Positions 53,493 through 63,234 of a stretch of 64,000 nucleotides of DNA are shown in pieces. The stretch is from assembly GCA_949502235.1 (NCBI GenBank), contig CATBDC010000010.1, positions 27,109-91,108 of the forward strand, given 5' to 3'. A program made the translations under genes and the position numbers. The notes beneath the pieces were generated by a model. The model worked only from the letters and a program-made list of their open reading frames with translations. It had not been told where the DNA came from and searched no databases. The stretch is from an uncultured Lachnospiraceae bacterium. Lineage in GTDB: Bacteria > Bacillota > Clostridia > Lachnospirales > Lachnospiraceae. Numbering within the stretch: the first letter of the stretch is position 1; every line of letters begins with the position of its first letter.

Positions 53493-54750
53493 TCGTTCCT
53501 CCTAACCCAATCACCTTTTCCACCTGAAAATCCGTGGCCGGGAAAAATTCTCCAAACCCAATATCCTTAAAGGTAAGCCTGCATGTCTTTTCATCCAGAA
53601 ACATAACCTCCACCTGCATCCGCATGGAATAATCGCCTCTTGAGGGCATTCCTTCAAGAGAAACCTTCTCCACCTGCATCTCGTCTCCGCTTAAGGATTC
53701 GATGAGAATCTCTATATCTGAAAGATCCTCTAAAAGGACCTCCCACTGGCCGTCTGCCTCATACCAGTGTTCTCCCCATGACACAATTGGATACCACCCC
53801 TCCTGCCCATGAACCCTCATCCTTAAGCAGATCCGATCCATAAGCTTGCTCTCATCAAGATATGTGGGGCCCTCCTCTTTATCCGCACATTTGCGGATCG
53901 AGGTATAGCATGCGCCCTTGCTGTACAGATTATTTCCTAAAAATGCCCTTCTCCCGTTACACAACACTTTCTGGGAGTTGGGATACCAGCTGTTTTCAAA
54001 GCCCTCGCCAGTCAGATAAACAGAAGATACAACCTTCTTTTCAAAAACATTTTCAATCATTGCTTTAAAGCTTTCATCTGCATCCTTCGCTTTTTCTTCG
54101 CTGATAATAGGATAAAGAGCTTCTAATTCCTTCATGTGGGCATTTGCCACTTCATCAACTGTAACAAAGGTTCCTGACACATGCCCTGCGCCTACATTCA
54201 GCTTGCGGAGCATATATGCCTTAATCCTCTGGTCATCACAGTAAAAAAGGGCTGACTCATACTGCCACAGCTCCTTTGGCTGGAACATCATGTACTGGCA
54301 GAAGCTCTCCTTATAATCCTGCACACAGATATGGGACTTGGGGATTCCAAGGTGCTGCCCGATTCCCTTCAGCATCTTGGACATGTCAATATCAGTCTCT
54401 GGCGTGGAAAAGGTAATATAATTAATTTCCTCAAAGCGTTCCAGAGAAAGCTCTACATATTTGGCCAGGAGCCATACAGCGTCATAGTTCTTCTCGCCGA
54501 GCCTTACCCTTTCCCGCCTAAGGGCACGCTCAAATAAATCCGTGACCGTGTGGCCCAGACTTACGGTTGCAAGTCTCTTTGCTTCTTTTCCATAAATCCA
54601 GCGTTCCTGAAAATAGCCTATTACGAGAGGAATCTGATAATTGTCTGCCGAAACCTGAAGGGTTTCCGGTTCATCCTTTGAGCCATCGTAAAAGCTGATC
54701 TGACAGCTTTTTTCATTCATGTCATATCCAAGAATATACCCTTTTTTCAT
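53467..54750 (-). CDS. DUF5716 family protein with an apparent ASKHA (Hsp70/actin-like) fold
   Basis: 427 residues from ATG 54750 (GGGAGG upstream). Motif order resembles Hsp70-type ATPases: a phosphate-1-like strand ILGYDMNEKSCQISFYD, IPLVIGYFQERWIYGKEAKR, a TFSTPETDIDMSKMLKGIGQ region, a phosphate-2-like YESALFYCDDQRIKAYML, and an adenosine-like VSSVYLTGEGFENSWYPNSQ followed by RRAFLGNNLYSKGA. The canonical glycines of phosphate 1 are only partly kept. The DUF number is from family recall, and the fold is inferred. Function unknown. Confidence 0.7.
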   Translation of the reverse strand: MKKGYILGYDMNEKSCQISFYDGSKDEPETLQVSADNYQIPLVIGYFQERWIYGKEAKRLATVSLGHTVTDLFERALRRERVRLGEKNYDAVWLLAKYVELSLERFEEINYITFSTPETDIDMSKMLKGIGQHLGIPKSHICVQDYKESFCQYMMFQPKELWQYESALFYCDDQRIKAYMLRKLNVGAGHVSGTFVTVDEVANAHMKELEALYPIISEEKAKDADESFKAMIENVFEKKVVSSVYLTGEGFENSWYPNSQKVLCNGRRAFLGNNLYSKGACYTSIRKCADKEEGPTYLDESKLMDRICLRMRVHGQEGWYPIVSWGEHWYEADGQWEVLLEDLSDIEILIESLSGDEMQVEKVSLEGMPSRGDYSMRMQVEVMFLDEKTCRLTFKDIGFGEFFPATDFQVEKVIGLGGTNGQFNSMS

Positions 54751-54779
54751 GATCCTTCCTCCCTTCTTCATCGTTTCGC

Positions 54780-57700
54780 TTAGTATACCTTAAACAGCTT
54801 TTCGGCAAGTATCAGCTCCTCCTGATACTCAATCATTGCTTTCTTTCTCTTTGCCGGAGTCAGACGCATCATTTCGTTAATCCTTCCGAATTTTCCCGCA
54901 CTGACACAGTGCTCGTTTTTCAGAACCTCCTTCTCTGTGGTAAAGCTGTCCTTTTCGCCTATTTCTTCAATATAATAATTAACTGCTTCATCATCATAAA
55001 GTACAAACTGCTTTACATAAATATTTTCAAATACAGGAATCAGTATCTCTGACTGATAGCCCAGAGACTCCCTCTTTCCTGTCTTTATTTTATAAAACAG
55101 CTTTACCTTGCTTCCGTCCTTTGCATGATAAAATATCATAACCTTATCATAAAGCTGAACCTCCCTAAGCCAGGAGTCCTTATATTTCATATAGCTTGGA
55201 AGCACCAGCTGCTTTTCGCACATCTCACGGAGCACCTGATGAAGCACCCCTTCCATGTCCGCCGGATAATCCCGGCCGGCATAGTAATCTAAAAGTGCGA
55301 TCTTGCACACGTCCGTGAGCTCTTCCTTCTCATCACACTCCTGTGCGATAATCCGGAAAATACAGCTGTCAAGGCCGCGCCCCCTAAGCACATATTCCCT
55401 GGATACAAAGGCCAGATATGCCTGCTTCAGCCTGAAATAAGCATTTCCGGACAGATAGTAATCTTCAAATATCTTCTCCTCGCCAAATAGATTTTCCGAG
55501 AAAACCATCTGTGTAATGATACGCTCTCCAAGCTTGTAAACCGGAATTCCATACTCATGCGCCACCTTCCACAAATGCTTCATATCTCTTGTCGCGCCGC
55601 AGTAATAATTGGCCAGATACATCAGCGTTGCCTTATCATACTGCTCCCTTTTAAACATTTCAAAGCAAAGGAAGGTAAGATAATCCTCTTCTTTATAATT
55701 GGTGTCCCTTACAGCCGCACTGCACAGACGGAACACCTCCTTTTCATCAAAATGAGAAATTCCCTTCTCCTTTATATTATCAAAGGTAACCTCTTCTTCT
55801 TCACTCTGCTCCTGCCAAACTCCCTGAGCATCCGCATATTCCCTGCACATCTCCATAAACCGGGGTTCGTAAAAGAGCCGTTCCGTATCGTATACAATGG
55901 AATCTGTATAGTATCTTCCCTCCATGGATTCCCAGACAATCCTCGATTCTCTGTCATAAAGACGGATAATTGCCCCCTCCTTTTCACTATAGGGGACTCT
56001 CTGGCGCACTTCGCCGTCCTTTTCAATCACCAGGACACATTTCATACCCGGAACCTTTGTGGTAACCCCGTAGGAGTAGCAGATGTCACGCATTGCCTCC
56101 ATACGCTTGTCATCCATCTCTTCGGCTGTACAGAAACGCTTATAAAGAACTCTTAAGGGCTCTGATATATGCCTCTTTTCAAGCTGCTCCCATGTAAATT
56201 TTACCATCTGCTCCCTGTATCCAAGATATAACTCCTCCTCATCCTGATAGGTGAGAAGATTGGCATAAAGAAAGGCCGCCTTCTTGTAATCCAGGGAATT
56301 TCCGTGCATAAAATATAAAAATATGGTTCTCGGAAGGGCACCTCTGATACTTCTCTCATTGAGGGTTATCATATAGTATTCATACAGCCTGGCAATCCGG
56401 AGTCCTGCCTCCACCGCCCGCTGATACCAGATAAAATATCGTTTTTCCGCTTTATTTGCCTTAATAAGAAGGGTACAGACAGTGTTCAATATCATGACCT
56501 CGCTGTACATATTATAAATACGCTCCAAAATCCGGAACAAAGGTTTTCCGAACTCCTTGCGCTGGCTCGCAATATTGGCCACATACAGAGCCACCTCTTT
56601 TGTAATCAGACGGTGCTTCGTGGCAAAATTCAAGACATGTATCTCAAGATCTCCCAGCTTTTTAAGAAGAGTCGGCTTCTCCTGATAGCACAGATATACC
56701 TCCAGATAAAAAAGCACGCTGTGAGCCTCAAACTCATACTGCTGCTCCAGCACCTCAAGCCTTTTGTAAGGATTTCTGTATTTTGGATCCAGCTTAAGCA
56801 GCATGTAAAGAAGCATCCAGGAGTCCTGATGCCTAAGATAGGTCTTGCCGATCTCATCTAAGACTCTCTCTGTGTGCGCCCGGTTTCCTCTGATAAGCGC
56901 TGTCAGGAAAAGATAATAGCAGTTTGTGATAGGATCCTTCCCGATGGCAAACCGGTTATAATTATAATTTTCAAGAATCCATTTTGCCTCTTCAATCCTG
57001 CTGCCCATAATGTAAACATGGGCCTGTATCAACTGATACAGCTCATTCTGAGGCTCTATCTTACGGATGGCAAGCAGTTTTTCAATGGCGCTTTCCACCC
57101 AGTTCTTAAGCTCAATCCTTCCTGCCGTGTAGCTGATATATTCCTTTGTTATCTGGGCACATAAAAGCTCCGGCACATGATGATTCTCGTCATACTCCTG
57201 ATTCTGGAGTACTTCAACCTCATATGTCAGCGTCTCATAGGGGGTCACAAACTTAACAGCACCATAATTACGCCCGCCATGCAGAAATTCCGGGCGGACA
57301 TAATATTCAACCTCATATGTGTTTCCCACAAACTCCTCTGTCGTAATCTCTGTTCTTGAAGCCTTTAAAAAACGTCCCTCTGTCTCTATACGGACAGGCA
57401 TATAGCCCCATGTATTTTTAAGAAGGGTCAGCACGCCTTTGGTGGACTGGCTGATATCCTCAAACAGCATCCCTTCCCCTGGGAGAGTAAGGAAAATACA
57501 TTCCTTCTGTTTAATTCCCACAAGGAATTCCTCCATGGCCTGCTCTCCGAGGGACCATTTACGCATATTATCGTACAAATAAAAAATCCGCTCATTTTCA
57601 TATTTTAAAATACTGTAAAAATCGCGGGATCGAAACAGCCTGGCTGCCTCCGAATAATCCTTAATGGCAAGCTTCCGGAAATCATCCGTATTCTGCACCT

Positions 57701-58067
57701 TCCCATAGGCAGTCATAACATAGGGCTTCTCCACAATCGCAGTAAAGGAAAGCTCATATTCCCCTCCTGTACAGACAACCGTAAACTTTCCGTCCTCCAC
57801 ATGCCCCGGCGGAAGTCCTCTGCCGTCATAGGTAAATTCTACCCTGGCAGGATTGCCGTCAAAGCCTGAATCCTTTAAATGCACACGAAAAGAAGACGGG
57901 TAAATAAGTCCCCGTATAGCACACTCATTACTGCTTTTAATTAAGAAACTCCCCCTGAATACTTCCCCTTCTCCAATAATCAGTACCAGATTCGTTTCTT
58001 CAAATACAACCTCCGGCCTTGCCAGCCGGAAATTTCCTTTTGAAAATTTCTGGATTTTGTTTTTCAA
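54780..58067 (-). CDS. DUF5717 family giant helical-repeat protein
   Basis: About 1,095 residues from a TTG at 58067, chosen because AGGTG lies 6 nt upstream and the protein then starts MKNKIQKFSKGNFRLARPEV. ATG at 58094 is the alternative. The N-terminal ~130 residues are beta-rich (LVLIIGEGEVFRGSFLIKSS). Most of the rest is helical with TPR/HEAT-like hairpins rich in Tyr and Leu (LYELIQAHVYIMGSRIEEAK). No membrane segment. It is the first gene of the run DUF5717, DUF5716, TPR-like, purF, purB. Confidence 0.75.
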   Translation of the reverse strand: MKNKIQKFSKGNFRLARPEVVFEETNLVLIIGEGEVFRGSFLIKSSNECAIRGLIYPSSFRVHLKDSGFDGNPARVEFTYDGRGLPPGHVEDGKFTVVCTGGEYELSFTAIVEKPYVMTAYGKVQNTDDFRKLAIKDYSEAARLFRSRDFYSILKYENERIFYLYDNMRKWSLGEQAMEEFLVGIKQKECIFLTLPGEGMLFEDISQSTKGVLTLLKNTWGYMPVRIETEGRFLKASRTEITTEEFVGNTYEVEYYVRPEFLHGGRNYGAVKFVTPYETLTYEVEVLQNQEYDENHHVPELLCAQITKEYISYTAGRIELKNWVESAIEKLLAIRKIEPQNELYQLIQAHVYIMGSRIEEAKWILENYNYNRFAIGKDPITNCYYLFLTALIRGNRAHTERVLDEIGKTYLRHQDSWMLLYMLLKLDPKYRNPYKRLEVLEQQYEFEAHSVLFYLEVYLCYQEKPTLLKKLGDLEIHVLNFATKHRLITKEVALYVANIASQRKEFGKPLFRILERIYNMYSEVMILNTVCTLLIKANKAEKRYFIWYQRAVEAGLRIARLYEYYMITLNERSIRGALPRTIFLYFMHGNSLDYKKAAFLYANLLTYQDEEELYLGYREQMVKFTWEQLEKRHISEPLRVLYKRFCTAEEMDDKRMEAMRDICYSYGVTTKVPGMKCVLVIEKDGEVRQRVPYSEKEGAIIRLYDRESRIVWESMEGRYYTDSIVYDTERLFYEPRFMEMCREYADAQGVWQEQSEEEEVTFDNIKEKGISHFDEKEVFRLCSAAVRDTNYKEEDYLTFLCFEMFKREQYDKATLMYLANYYCGATRDMKHLWKVAHEYGIPVYKLGERIITQMVFSENLFGEEKIFEDYYLSGNAYFRLKQAYLAFVSREYVLRGRGLDSCIFRIIAQECDEKEELTDVCKIALLDYYAGRDYPADMEGVLHQVLREMCEKQLVLPSYMKYKDSWLREVQLYDKVMIFYHAKDGSKVKLFYKIKTGKRESLGYQSEILIPVFENIYVKQFVLYDDEAVNYYIEEIGEKDSFTTEKEVLKNEHCVSAGKFGRINEMMRLTPAKRKKAMIEYQEELILAEKLFKVY

Positions 58068-58119
58068 GTCGTACACCTGCTTCTTTCGTTGCATTTTTCT
58101 GAAAACATACGTATAATGA

Positions 58120-58149
58120 ATTATAGCATTGTTTGACCGGTAATGGCAA
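58120..58149 (-). promoter_or_regulatory. Promoter of the DUF5717 gene
   Basis: Minus strand TTGCCA (58144-58149), 18-nt spacer, TATAAT (58120-58125), about 50 nt before the TTG start. Confidence 0.55.
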
Positions 58150-58206
58150 TGCCAGAAACACAAAAATTAAAATTTCTATAATATGGAAAATATGGGAGGA
58201 CTTTTT

Positions 58207-58551
58207 ATGACAAGAAACGGAGAACGGCAGATTATAAAGGCAGAGCATGTAAACGGAGGCCGGGGATACATTTTAAAAGAAGCCTTATTAAAATCAGAAG
58301 AGCTTGGCGAACACTGCAAAATGTTTACACTTGTAACAATTCCGGCGGGCTGTGAGCTTGGATACCACCAGCACCACGGAGAAACGGAAACCTATTACAT
58401 CCTGCACGGAGAAGGAATCTATAACGACAACGGAAAAGAAATGCCCGTCCAGGCAGGGGACGTGCTGTTCTGCAAGGACGGAAACGGACACGGAATCAAA
58501 AACTCCGGAGAATACGATCTCTCCTTTGTGGCACTAATCCTTCTAGTGTAA
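58207..58551 (+). CDS. Small cupin-domain protein
   Basis: 114 residues from ATG 58207 (GGGAGG upstream). A single cupin with metal ligands in GYHQHHGETETYYILHGEGI and the second motif AGDVLFCKDGNGHGIKNSGE. Substrate unknown; such proteins include isomerases and small-molecule sensors. Divergent from the DUF5717 gene. Confidence 0.88.
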   Translation: MTRNGERQIIKAEHVNGGRGYILKEALLKSEELGEHCKMFTLVTIPAGCELGYHQHHGETETYYILHGEGIYNDNGKEMPVQAGDVLFCKDGNGHGIKNSGEYDLSFVALILLV

Positions 58552-58566
58552 TTGAAACATTGTTCG

Positions 58567-58620
58567 AGGGACGGCATCTTAAAACTGCCGTCCCTTTGAA
58601 TGACATTTCAGCTATACAGC
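58567..58620. repeat. Solo copy of the repeat that borders the structured elements
   Basis: Hairpin AGGGACGGCA / TGCCGTCCCT (58567-58576 / 58586-58595) followed by TTGAATGACATTTCAGCTAT. It matches the outer edge of the 49.2-49.8 kb elements but lacks their 134-nt interior. It lies between the convergent cupin and permease genes, so it may act as a terminator for both. Confidence 0.7.
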
Positions 58621-58626
58621 ATGACT

Positions 58627-60615
58627 TCACTTAACAATCCGGTAATATTCTCTTGCCGTCACCCCGTATACCACCGCGTAAAATACTGCAAATACCCCTA
58701 TCGTCCCCACAGTGCACATAAGGAACAAGGATTCATTGGTAAGATATATGAGCGCAAGAAGCTTCTTCACTACAGGAAACGCTACGGCTACATGAAGTAC
58801 CGCCACTGCAAGGGGAAGGAAAAACACAAGAAGTACTTGGCTTCTGATACATCTTTTCACCTCTTGCTTTCCCATGCCCACCTTCTGCATAATCTGATAC
58901 CTCTCTCTGTCGTCAAAGCCTTCTGAAATCTGCTTATAATAAATGATAAGAACTGTTGCCATCAAAAACATAGCTCCCAGATAAATTCCGATAAAGAGAA
59001 GGCCGCCATAGAGCCCGTAAAACTCTCTTTTACTAAGCTCCCTGCTGTCAAGCTCTGCCTCCGGCGCTTCATTTTGTATTCTCTGCCCCAGCTCCTCCTC
59101 TGCCAGAGCACAGGCTTCTTCCTCTCCCTTAAGATCAAAGCTTGTTTCGTACCTCATCCGGCATATGTTCTGTATCCATTCCTCCCTCATGTCTGAATGT
59201 TCACGGATATACTGAAGCCATCCTTCTATCTGCTCTGTGTCTGAAAATACAAGAAACAGTCCCTCCGTAAGTCTGTTGTCATCCTTCGGCTCTGTCCACA
59301 TATCATGAAGCTCCTTTACAATGCGGTATGATTTATCCTCTATCTGAAGCTCCTTCCACCCATATGTTTCTTCCGCCGTTGTGTAAAAAATAACTTCATC
59401 CTCCTCTAAATCTATGTTTTCCCCTGTCATCCGGATGTAATCCTCCCGGGGAATCATATAAACCTCTTTAACATCCTTCTCCCCATAATTTCCGGCAGGC
59501 GCAAGCCTTATAGTGTTTTCGGAAAGAGTTGCCGCCGATGAGCCGTAATGTGTCCTCGTCTGCCCTTTCATCTTAACCTTATGCTTATCTGCCACCTCTG
59601 AAATAATGGTTTCAATCTTGTCTTCGCTTTCTTTTGCCGTACCATAAAGCCTCACGGAAATTTCCTTGGGATACCGCACATGAAGCATATCCTCCGTACC
59701 TAAATACATGGAGACAGAGGTGGAGACGAGCACTAGCACCATCGTGCTTAAAATACAGATATTCGCAAGGCCGGCCGCATTCTGCTTCATCCGGTAAAGC
59801 ATTCCGGACACCGCTGTAAAATGCTTACTCTGATAATAAAATTTCTTATTTTTTCTAAGCAGCTTTAAAACTGCTATACTTCCGGCCGTAAACAGGGCAT
59901 ATGTGCCGAGGATTACCATGATAACAGCAACGAAGAAAAGCTGAATTGCCGCAAGGGGCGACTCTACTGTCACGGCGATGTAGTAACCGGCACCCACAAG
60001 CAGTACTCCCAGGGCCGTAAGAAGAAGCTTCGTCTTTGGCTCACGCTCTCCCACAGTCCCGCCCCTTAAAAGCTCTGCCGGATTAGAGAGCTTAATCTGC
60101 ATCAGGTTATAGATAAGTGTCATGACGAAAATAATGAGAAAAAGCACAACCGTCCCTGTTAAAGTTTCCGGGTGAACCATATATTCCATTCTCGTATCAT
60201 AATTAATCAGCCTGGTAAGAAGAAGCCACATCAGCCTGCTAAACAAAAGTCCCAGAAGCAGTCCGAAACCGATGCTGACTCCTGCTGTAATTATAGTTTC
60301 CATAACCAGCATCTTTGCAATATGTCCCTTTCCCATTCCGAGAATATTGTAGACCCCGATTTCCTTTTTTCTGCGTTTTATCAGAAAGCTGTTTGTGTAA
60401 AACAGAAAAATCACCGCAAAGATCATAATAACTATAGAGGCCAGCATAAGAATCTGGGCAATCTTTCCTTCTCCTACGCTGTCATTTCTGGCCAGTCCGT
60501 GCATAATAAAAAGCATCATCACTGTTAAAACAGAGGTCAGTATATAGGGTATATAGGTTTTCCGGTTATTTTTTATATTGGTAAAGGCCAGCCTTATATA
60601 AATTTTCTTATTCAT
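58627..60615 (-). CDS. BceB-type ABC transporter permease
   Basis: 662 residues from ATG 60615 (AGGAGG upstream). FtsX-like membrane domains with about ten helices and a ~200-residue extracytoplasmic domain between helices 7 and 8 (residues ~300-520), the BceB layout. Start MNKKIYIRLAFTNIKNNRKT. It would sense or move antimicrobial peptides such as bacitracin or lantibiotics and signal to the neighbouring histidine kinase. The ATPase gene overlaps it by 8 nt. Confidence 0.92.
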   Translation of the reverse strand: MNKKIYIRLAFTNIKNNRKTYIPYILTSVLTVMMLFIMHGLARNDSVGEGKIAQILMLASIVIMIFAVIFLFYTNSFLIKRRKKEIGVYNILGMGKGHIAKMLVMETIITAGVSIGFGLLLGLLFSRLMWLLLTRLINYDTRMEYMVHPETLTGTVVLFLIIFVMTLIYNLMQIKLSNPAELLRGGTVGEREPKTKLLLTALGVLLVGAGYYIAVTVESPLAAIQLFFVAVIMVILGTYALFTAGSIAVLKLLRKNKKFYYQSKHFTAVSGMLYRMKQNAAGLANICILSTMVLVLVSTSVSMYLGTEDMLHVRYPKEISVRLYGTAKESEDKIETIISEVADKHKVKMKGQTRTHYGSSAATLSENTIRLAPAGNYGEKDVKEVYMIPREDYIRMTGENIDLEEDEVIFYTTAEETYGWKELQIEDKSYRIVKELHDMWTEPKDDNRLTEGLFLVFSDTEQIEGWLQYIREHSDMREEWIQNICRMRYETSFDLKGEEEACALAEEELGQRIQNEAPEAELDSRELSKREFYGLYGGLLFIGIYLGAMFLMATVLIIYYKQISEGFDDRERYQIMQKVGMGKQEVKRCIRSQVLLVFFLPLAVAVLHVAVAFPVVKKLLALIYLTNESLFLMCTVGTIGVFAVFYAVVYGVTAREYYRIVK

Positions 60616-61375
60616 TTCCGGCACCTCCTGCTATGAGCACTGTCAGCGTATCCGAAATCTTCTGGAACATCTGATCATTTGTAAGATTGCCCCGGTAAAG
60701 CTGGTGGAACACTTCTCCGTCCTTGATAAAAAGAACTCTGTTAGCCGTGCTGGCAGCCTTTACACTGTGGGTTACCATAAGGATTGTCTGCCCGTCTGCA
60801 TTGATATCTGAAAAAAGTGAAAGAAGCTCATCTGAGGCCCTGGAATCTAAGGCTCCTGTAGGCTCATCCGCCAGAACAAGCTTAGGCTTCGTGATCAATG
60901 CTCTGGCAACCGCTGTCCGCTGTTTCTGCCCTCCTGATACCTCATAGGGAAATTTCCCTAAGATCTCTTCGATCCCAAGCCTCTTTGCAATCGGCCCAAG
61001 CCTTTCTTCCATCTCGTCATATTTCCTGTCGGAAAGTACCAGCGGAAGGAAGATATTATCCTTGATAGAAAACGTATCCAGAAGATTAAAGTCCTGAAAC
61101 ACGAACCCCAGGTTCTGCCTCCGAAATGCCGCCATTTCCTTTTCCGTAATCTTCCCGATATCATGCCCCTTAAGATAGACCTTCCCGCCCGTAGGCCTGT
61201 CAAGAGCTGCCAGAATATTAAGAAGGGTTGTTTTTCCGGAGCCTGATTCCCCCATGATTGCCGCGAATTCTCCGCTCTCCACCGAAAAATTTACATCTCT
61301 TAGGGCCTCAACCTGATTTCCGCCAAATCTTGTGGTATATATTTTCTTTACATTCTTTACATCTAAAAGTGCCAT
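60608..61375 (-). CDS. BceA-type ABC transporter ATPase
   Basis: 255 residues. Walker A GESGSGKTTLL, Q-loop FVFQDFNLLD, signature VSGGQKQRTAVARAL, Walker B LVLADEPTGALD, H-loop MVTHSVKAA. MacB/LolD-like subfamily that partners with BceB permeases. It follows the kinase gene after a hairpin (61434-61482), so its level may be set separately from the two-component genes. Confidence 0.95.
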   Translation of the reverse strand: MALLDVKNVKKIYTTRFGGNQVEALRDVNFSVESGEFAAIMGESGSGKTTLLNILAALDRPTGGKVYLKGHDIGKITEKEMAAFRRQNLGFVFQDFNLLDTFSIKDNIFLPLVLSDRKYDEMEERLGPIAKRLGIEEILGKFPYEVSGGQKQRTAVARALITKPKLVLADEPTGALDSRASDELLSLFSDINADGQTILMVTHSVKAASTANRVLFIKDGEVFHQLYRGNLTNDQMFQKISDTLTVLIAGGAGNE

Positions 61376-61433
61376 ATGCTTTCATCCTTTCTTTACTTGA
61401 TTGTTCAAATGTATCTTACAAATAAGATTATAA

Positions 61434-61482
61434 AGACAGGGGAAATGTCCTGCCATTGGTTTAGGTTACATTTCCCCTGTCT
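61434..61482 (-). terminator. Hairpin between the histidine kinase and ABC genes
   Basis: Perfect 15-bp inverted repeat AGACAGGGGAAATGT / ACATTTCCCCTGTCT with a 19-nt loop. It is followed on the minus strand by TTATAATC. Probable terminator or attenuator after the kinase gene. Confidence 0.6.
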
Positions 61483-61511
61483 TTTCTTACATTTTTGCAA
61501 GGTTGATCCGC

Positions 61512-62540
61512 TTATTCCACATGAAGGCGGGAACGGCAGAAGTTTAAAAGCACTCTGGTTCCTTTTCCCGGACTGGATTCAATCCTGACTGTGTGCTTTA
61601 ATTTGTCCATGACAGATTTGCACAGGTACAGGCCGATGCCTGTTGATTTCTTGTCTCTGCGGCCATTATAGCCTGTAAAGCCTTTCTCAAATACCCGGGG
61701 CAGATCCTCCGGATATATGCCGATGCCGTTATCTTCAATCACCAGCTCCTCCTTCTCCATATAGATAGAGACAGAAGGCTTCTCCCCGTTTTCTTCTGTC
61801 CGGGTGTACTTAAGTGCATTGGACAGGAGCTGTTCCAGCACAAGCAGCAGCCACTTTTCATCTGTCAGTATTTTTTGGTTCACGGGCTCGTAGTTAAGCT
61901 TAACCCTGCGCAGGATGAACATCTGGGAATACTTCCTGACAGCCTGGCGTATGATATCATCAAGAGAATATACGTCAAAGCCGAAATCCGAGGATATGGA
62001 TTCCATGCGCAGATATGCAAGAACCATTTCTACATACTGCTCTATTTTAAAAAGCTCAAGCTTCATATCCCGCATGGAGCCCCTAAGGCTCTCTTCTCCT
62101 TCCTCCTCACAGGTCTGGAGCAGAATCCGCAGGGCAGCAATAGGGGTCTTTATCTGATGCACCCACATCCCGTAATAATCTGTCATTTCCTGTTCTCTGA
62201 TACGCCCCTCCGACAAAAGCTCCTGTCTGCTTTCATACAGCTTCTTCAAGATTCTCTGATAATCCTCCTCGATTAAGCCCGCCGGTGCCGGAAGCTCATA
62301 AAGCCCCGAGTCAATGGATTTTTCTATCTCCAAAATCCCGCTGCGGCGGCACACATACCTGTAAAGATCCACTCCTCCATATAAAAGCAGCCAGAAGCCG
62401 GCAAGCAGAAACGCATATCTCACTGCCCCGCCCGGAAGCTCATAAAGCTCAAAAACAACAAAAAAGATACCGGAAAATCCAAGATACAGGCATAATCCCT
62501 TTATGTTTTCCCTTAGATAGCTGATGACTGCCTTTTTCAT
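61512..62540 (-). CDS. BceS-type intramembrane-sensing histidine kinase
   Basis: 342 residues from ATG 62540, which overlaps the regulator stop by 4 nt (ATGA). Two N-terminal helices (LGFSGIFFVVFELYEL, YAFLLAGFWLLLYGGV) with almost no extracellular loop, H-box MWVHQIKTPIAALRIL, N-box LLSNALKYT, and G-boxes VIEDNGIGIYPEDLPRVFEK and STGIGLYLCKSV. Kinases of this shape read the state of a BceAB transporter, matching the downstream genes. Confidence 0.93.
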   Translation of the reverse strand: MKKAVISYLRENIKGLCLYLGFSGIFFVVFELYELPGGAVRYAFLLAGFWLLLYGGVDLYRYVCRRSGILEIEKSIDSGLYELPAPAGLIEEDYQRILKKLYESRQELLSEGRIREQEMTDYYGMWVHQIKTPIAALRILLQTCEEEGEESLRGSMRDMKLELFKIEQYVEMVLAYLRMESISSDFGFDVYSLDDIIRQAVRKYSQMFILRRVKLNYEPVNQKILTDEKWLLLVLEQLLSNALKYTRTEENGEKPSVSIYMEKEELVIEDNGIGIYPEDLPRVFEKGFTGYNGRRDKKSTGIGLYLCKSVMDKLKHTVRIESSPGKGTRVLLNFCRSRLHVE

Positions 62541-63208
62541 TCTACTATGTATCCAATCCCTTTCTTTGTTTTTATAAAACCACAAAGCCCCAGCTCCTCC
62601 ATTTTCCTGCGCAGCCTTGAGACATTTACAGTCAGCGTATTGTCATCAATAAATTCATCACTTTCCCACAAGCCTGTAATAATCGTATCTCTTGACACAA
62701 TCTTTCCCGAATTTTCCAGCAGGATCTGCAGAATCCGAAATTCGTTTTTCGTAAGAGAAAGCCGCTTCTCGCCAAACATCACGGAAGCATCACTTAAGTT
62801 CAGAAGGATTCCTTTGTATTCAAGCAGCGAAGCACTTCCCTGGAAGGAATACGCCCTCCTTATCACTGCCTGTATCTTTGCCGTCACCACATTTAAGTCA
62901 AAGGGCTTCTCGATAAATTCATCGCCTCCCATGTTCATAGCCATCACAATGTTCATATTATCTCCCGCTGACGAAAGGAATATAATCGGAACCTTCGATA
63001 CCTTCCGAATCTCCTGACACCAGTGAAAACCGTTAAAAAACGGCAGCATAATATCAAGCAGCACAAGCTGCGGATCAAAGGACGCAAAGCTTTCCATAAT
63101 ATTTTTAAAATCGTCTGCGCATTTTACATCATAATCCCATTTACTTAAATGCGCTGCCAATGTATTTGCAATAGTTTTATCATCTTCTACAATAAAAATT
63201 CTGTACAT
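62537..63208 (-). CDS. OmpR-family response regulator (BceR-like)
   Basis: 223 residues from ATG 63208 (GGGAGG upstream). Receiver domain with acidic pocket FIVEDD, phosphorylated Asp in LVLLDIMLPFFNGFHW, conserved Thr/Ser and Lys (IFLSSAG, IEKPFDLN). C-terminal winged-helix domain (LTKNEFRILQILLENSGKIV, NVSRLRRKMEELG). It would activate the bceAB-like genes. Confidence 0.94.
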   Translation of the reverse strand: MYRIFIVEDDKTIANTLAAHLSKWDYDVKCADDFKNIMESFASFDPQLVLLDIMLPFFNGFHWCQEIRKVSKVPIIFLSSAGDNMNIVMAMNMGGDEFIEKPFDLNVVTAKIQAVIRRAYSFQGSASLLEYKGILLNLSDASVMFGEKRLSLTKNEFRILQILLENSGKIVSRDTIITGLWESDEFIDDNTLTVNVSRLRRKMEELGLCGFIKTKKGIGYIVE

Positions 63209-63234
63209 AACCGCCTCCCGTCCCAACTGGCTCT

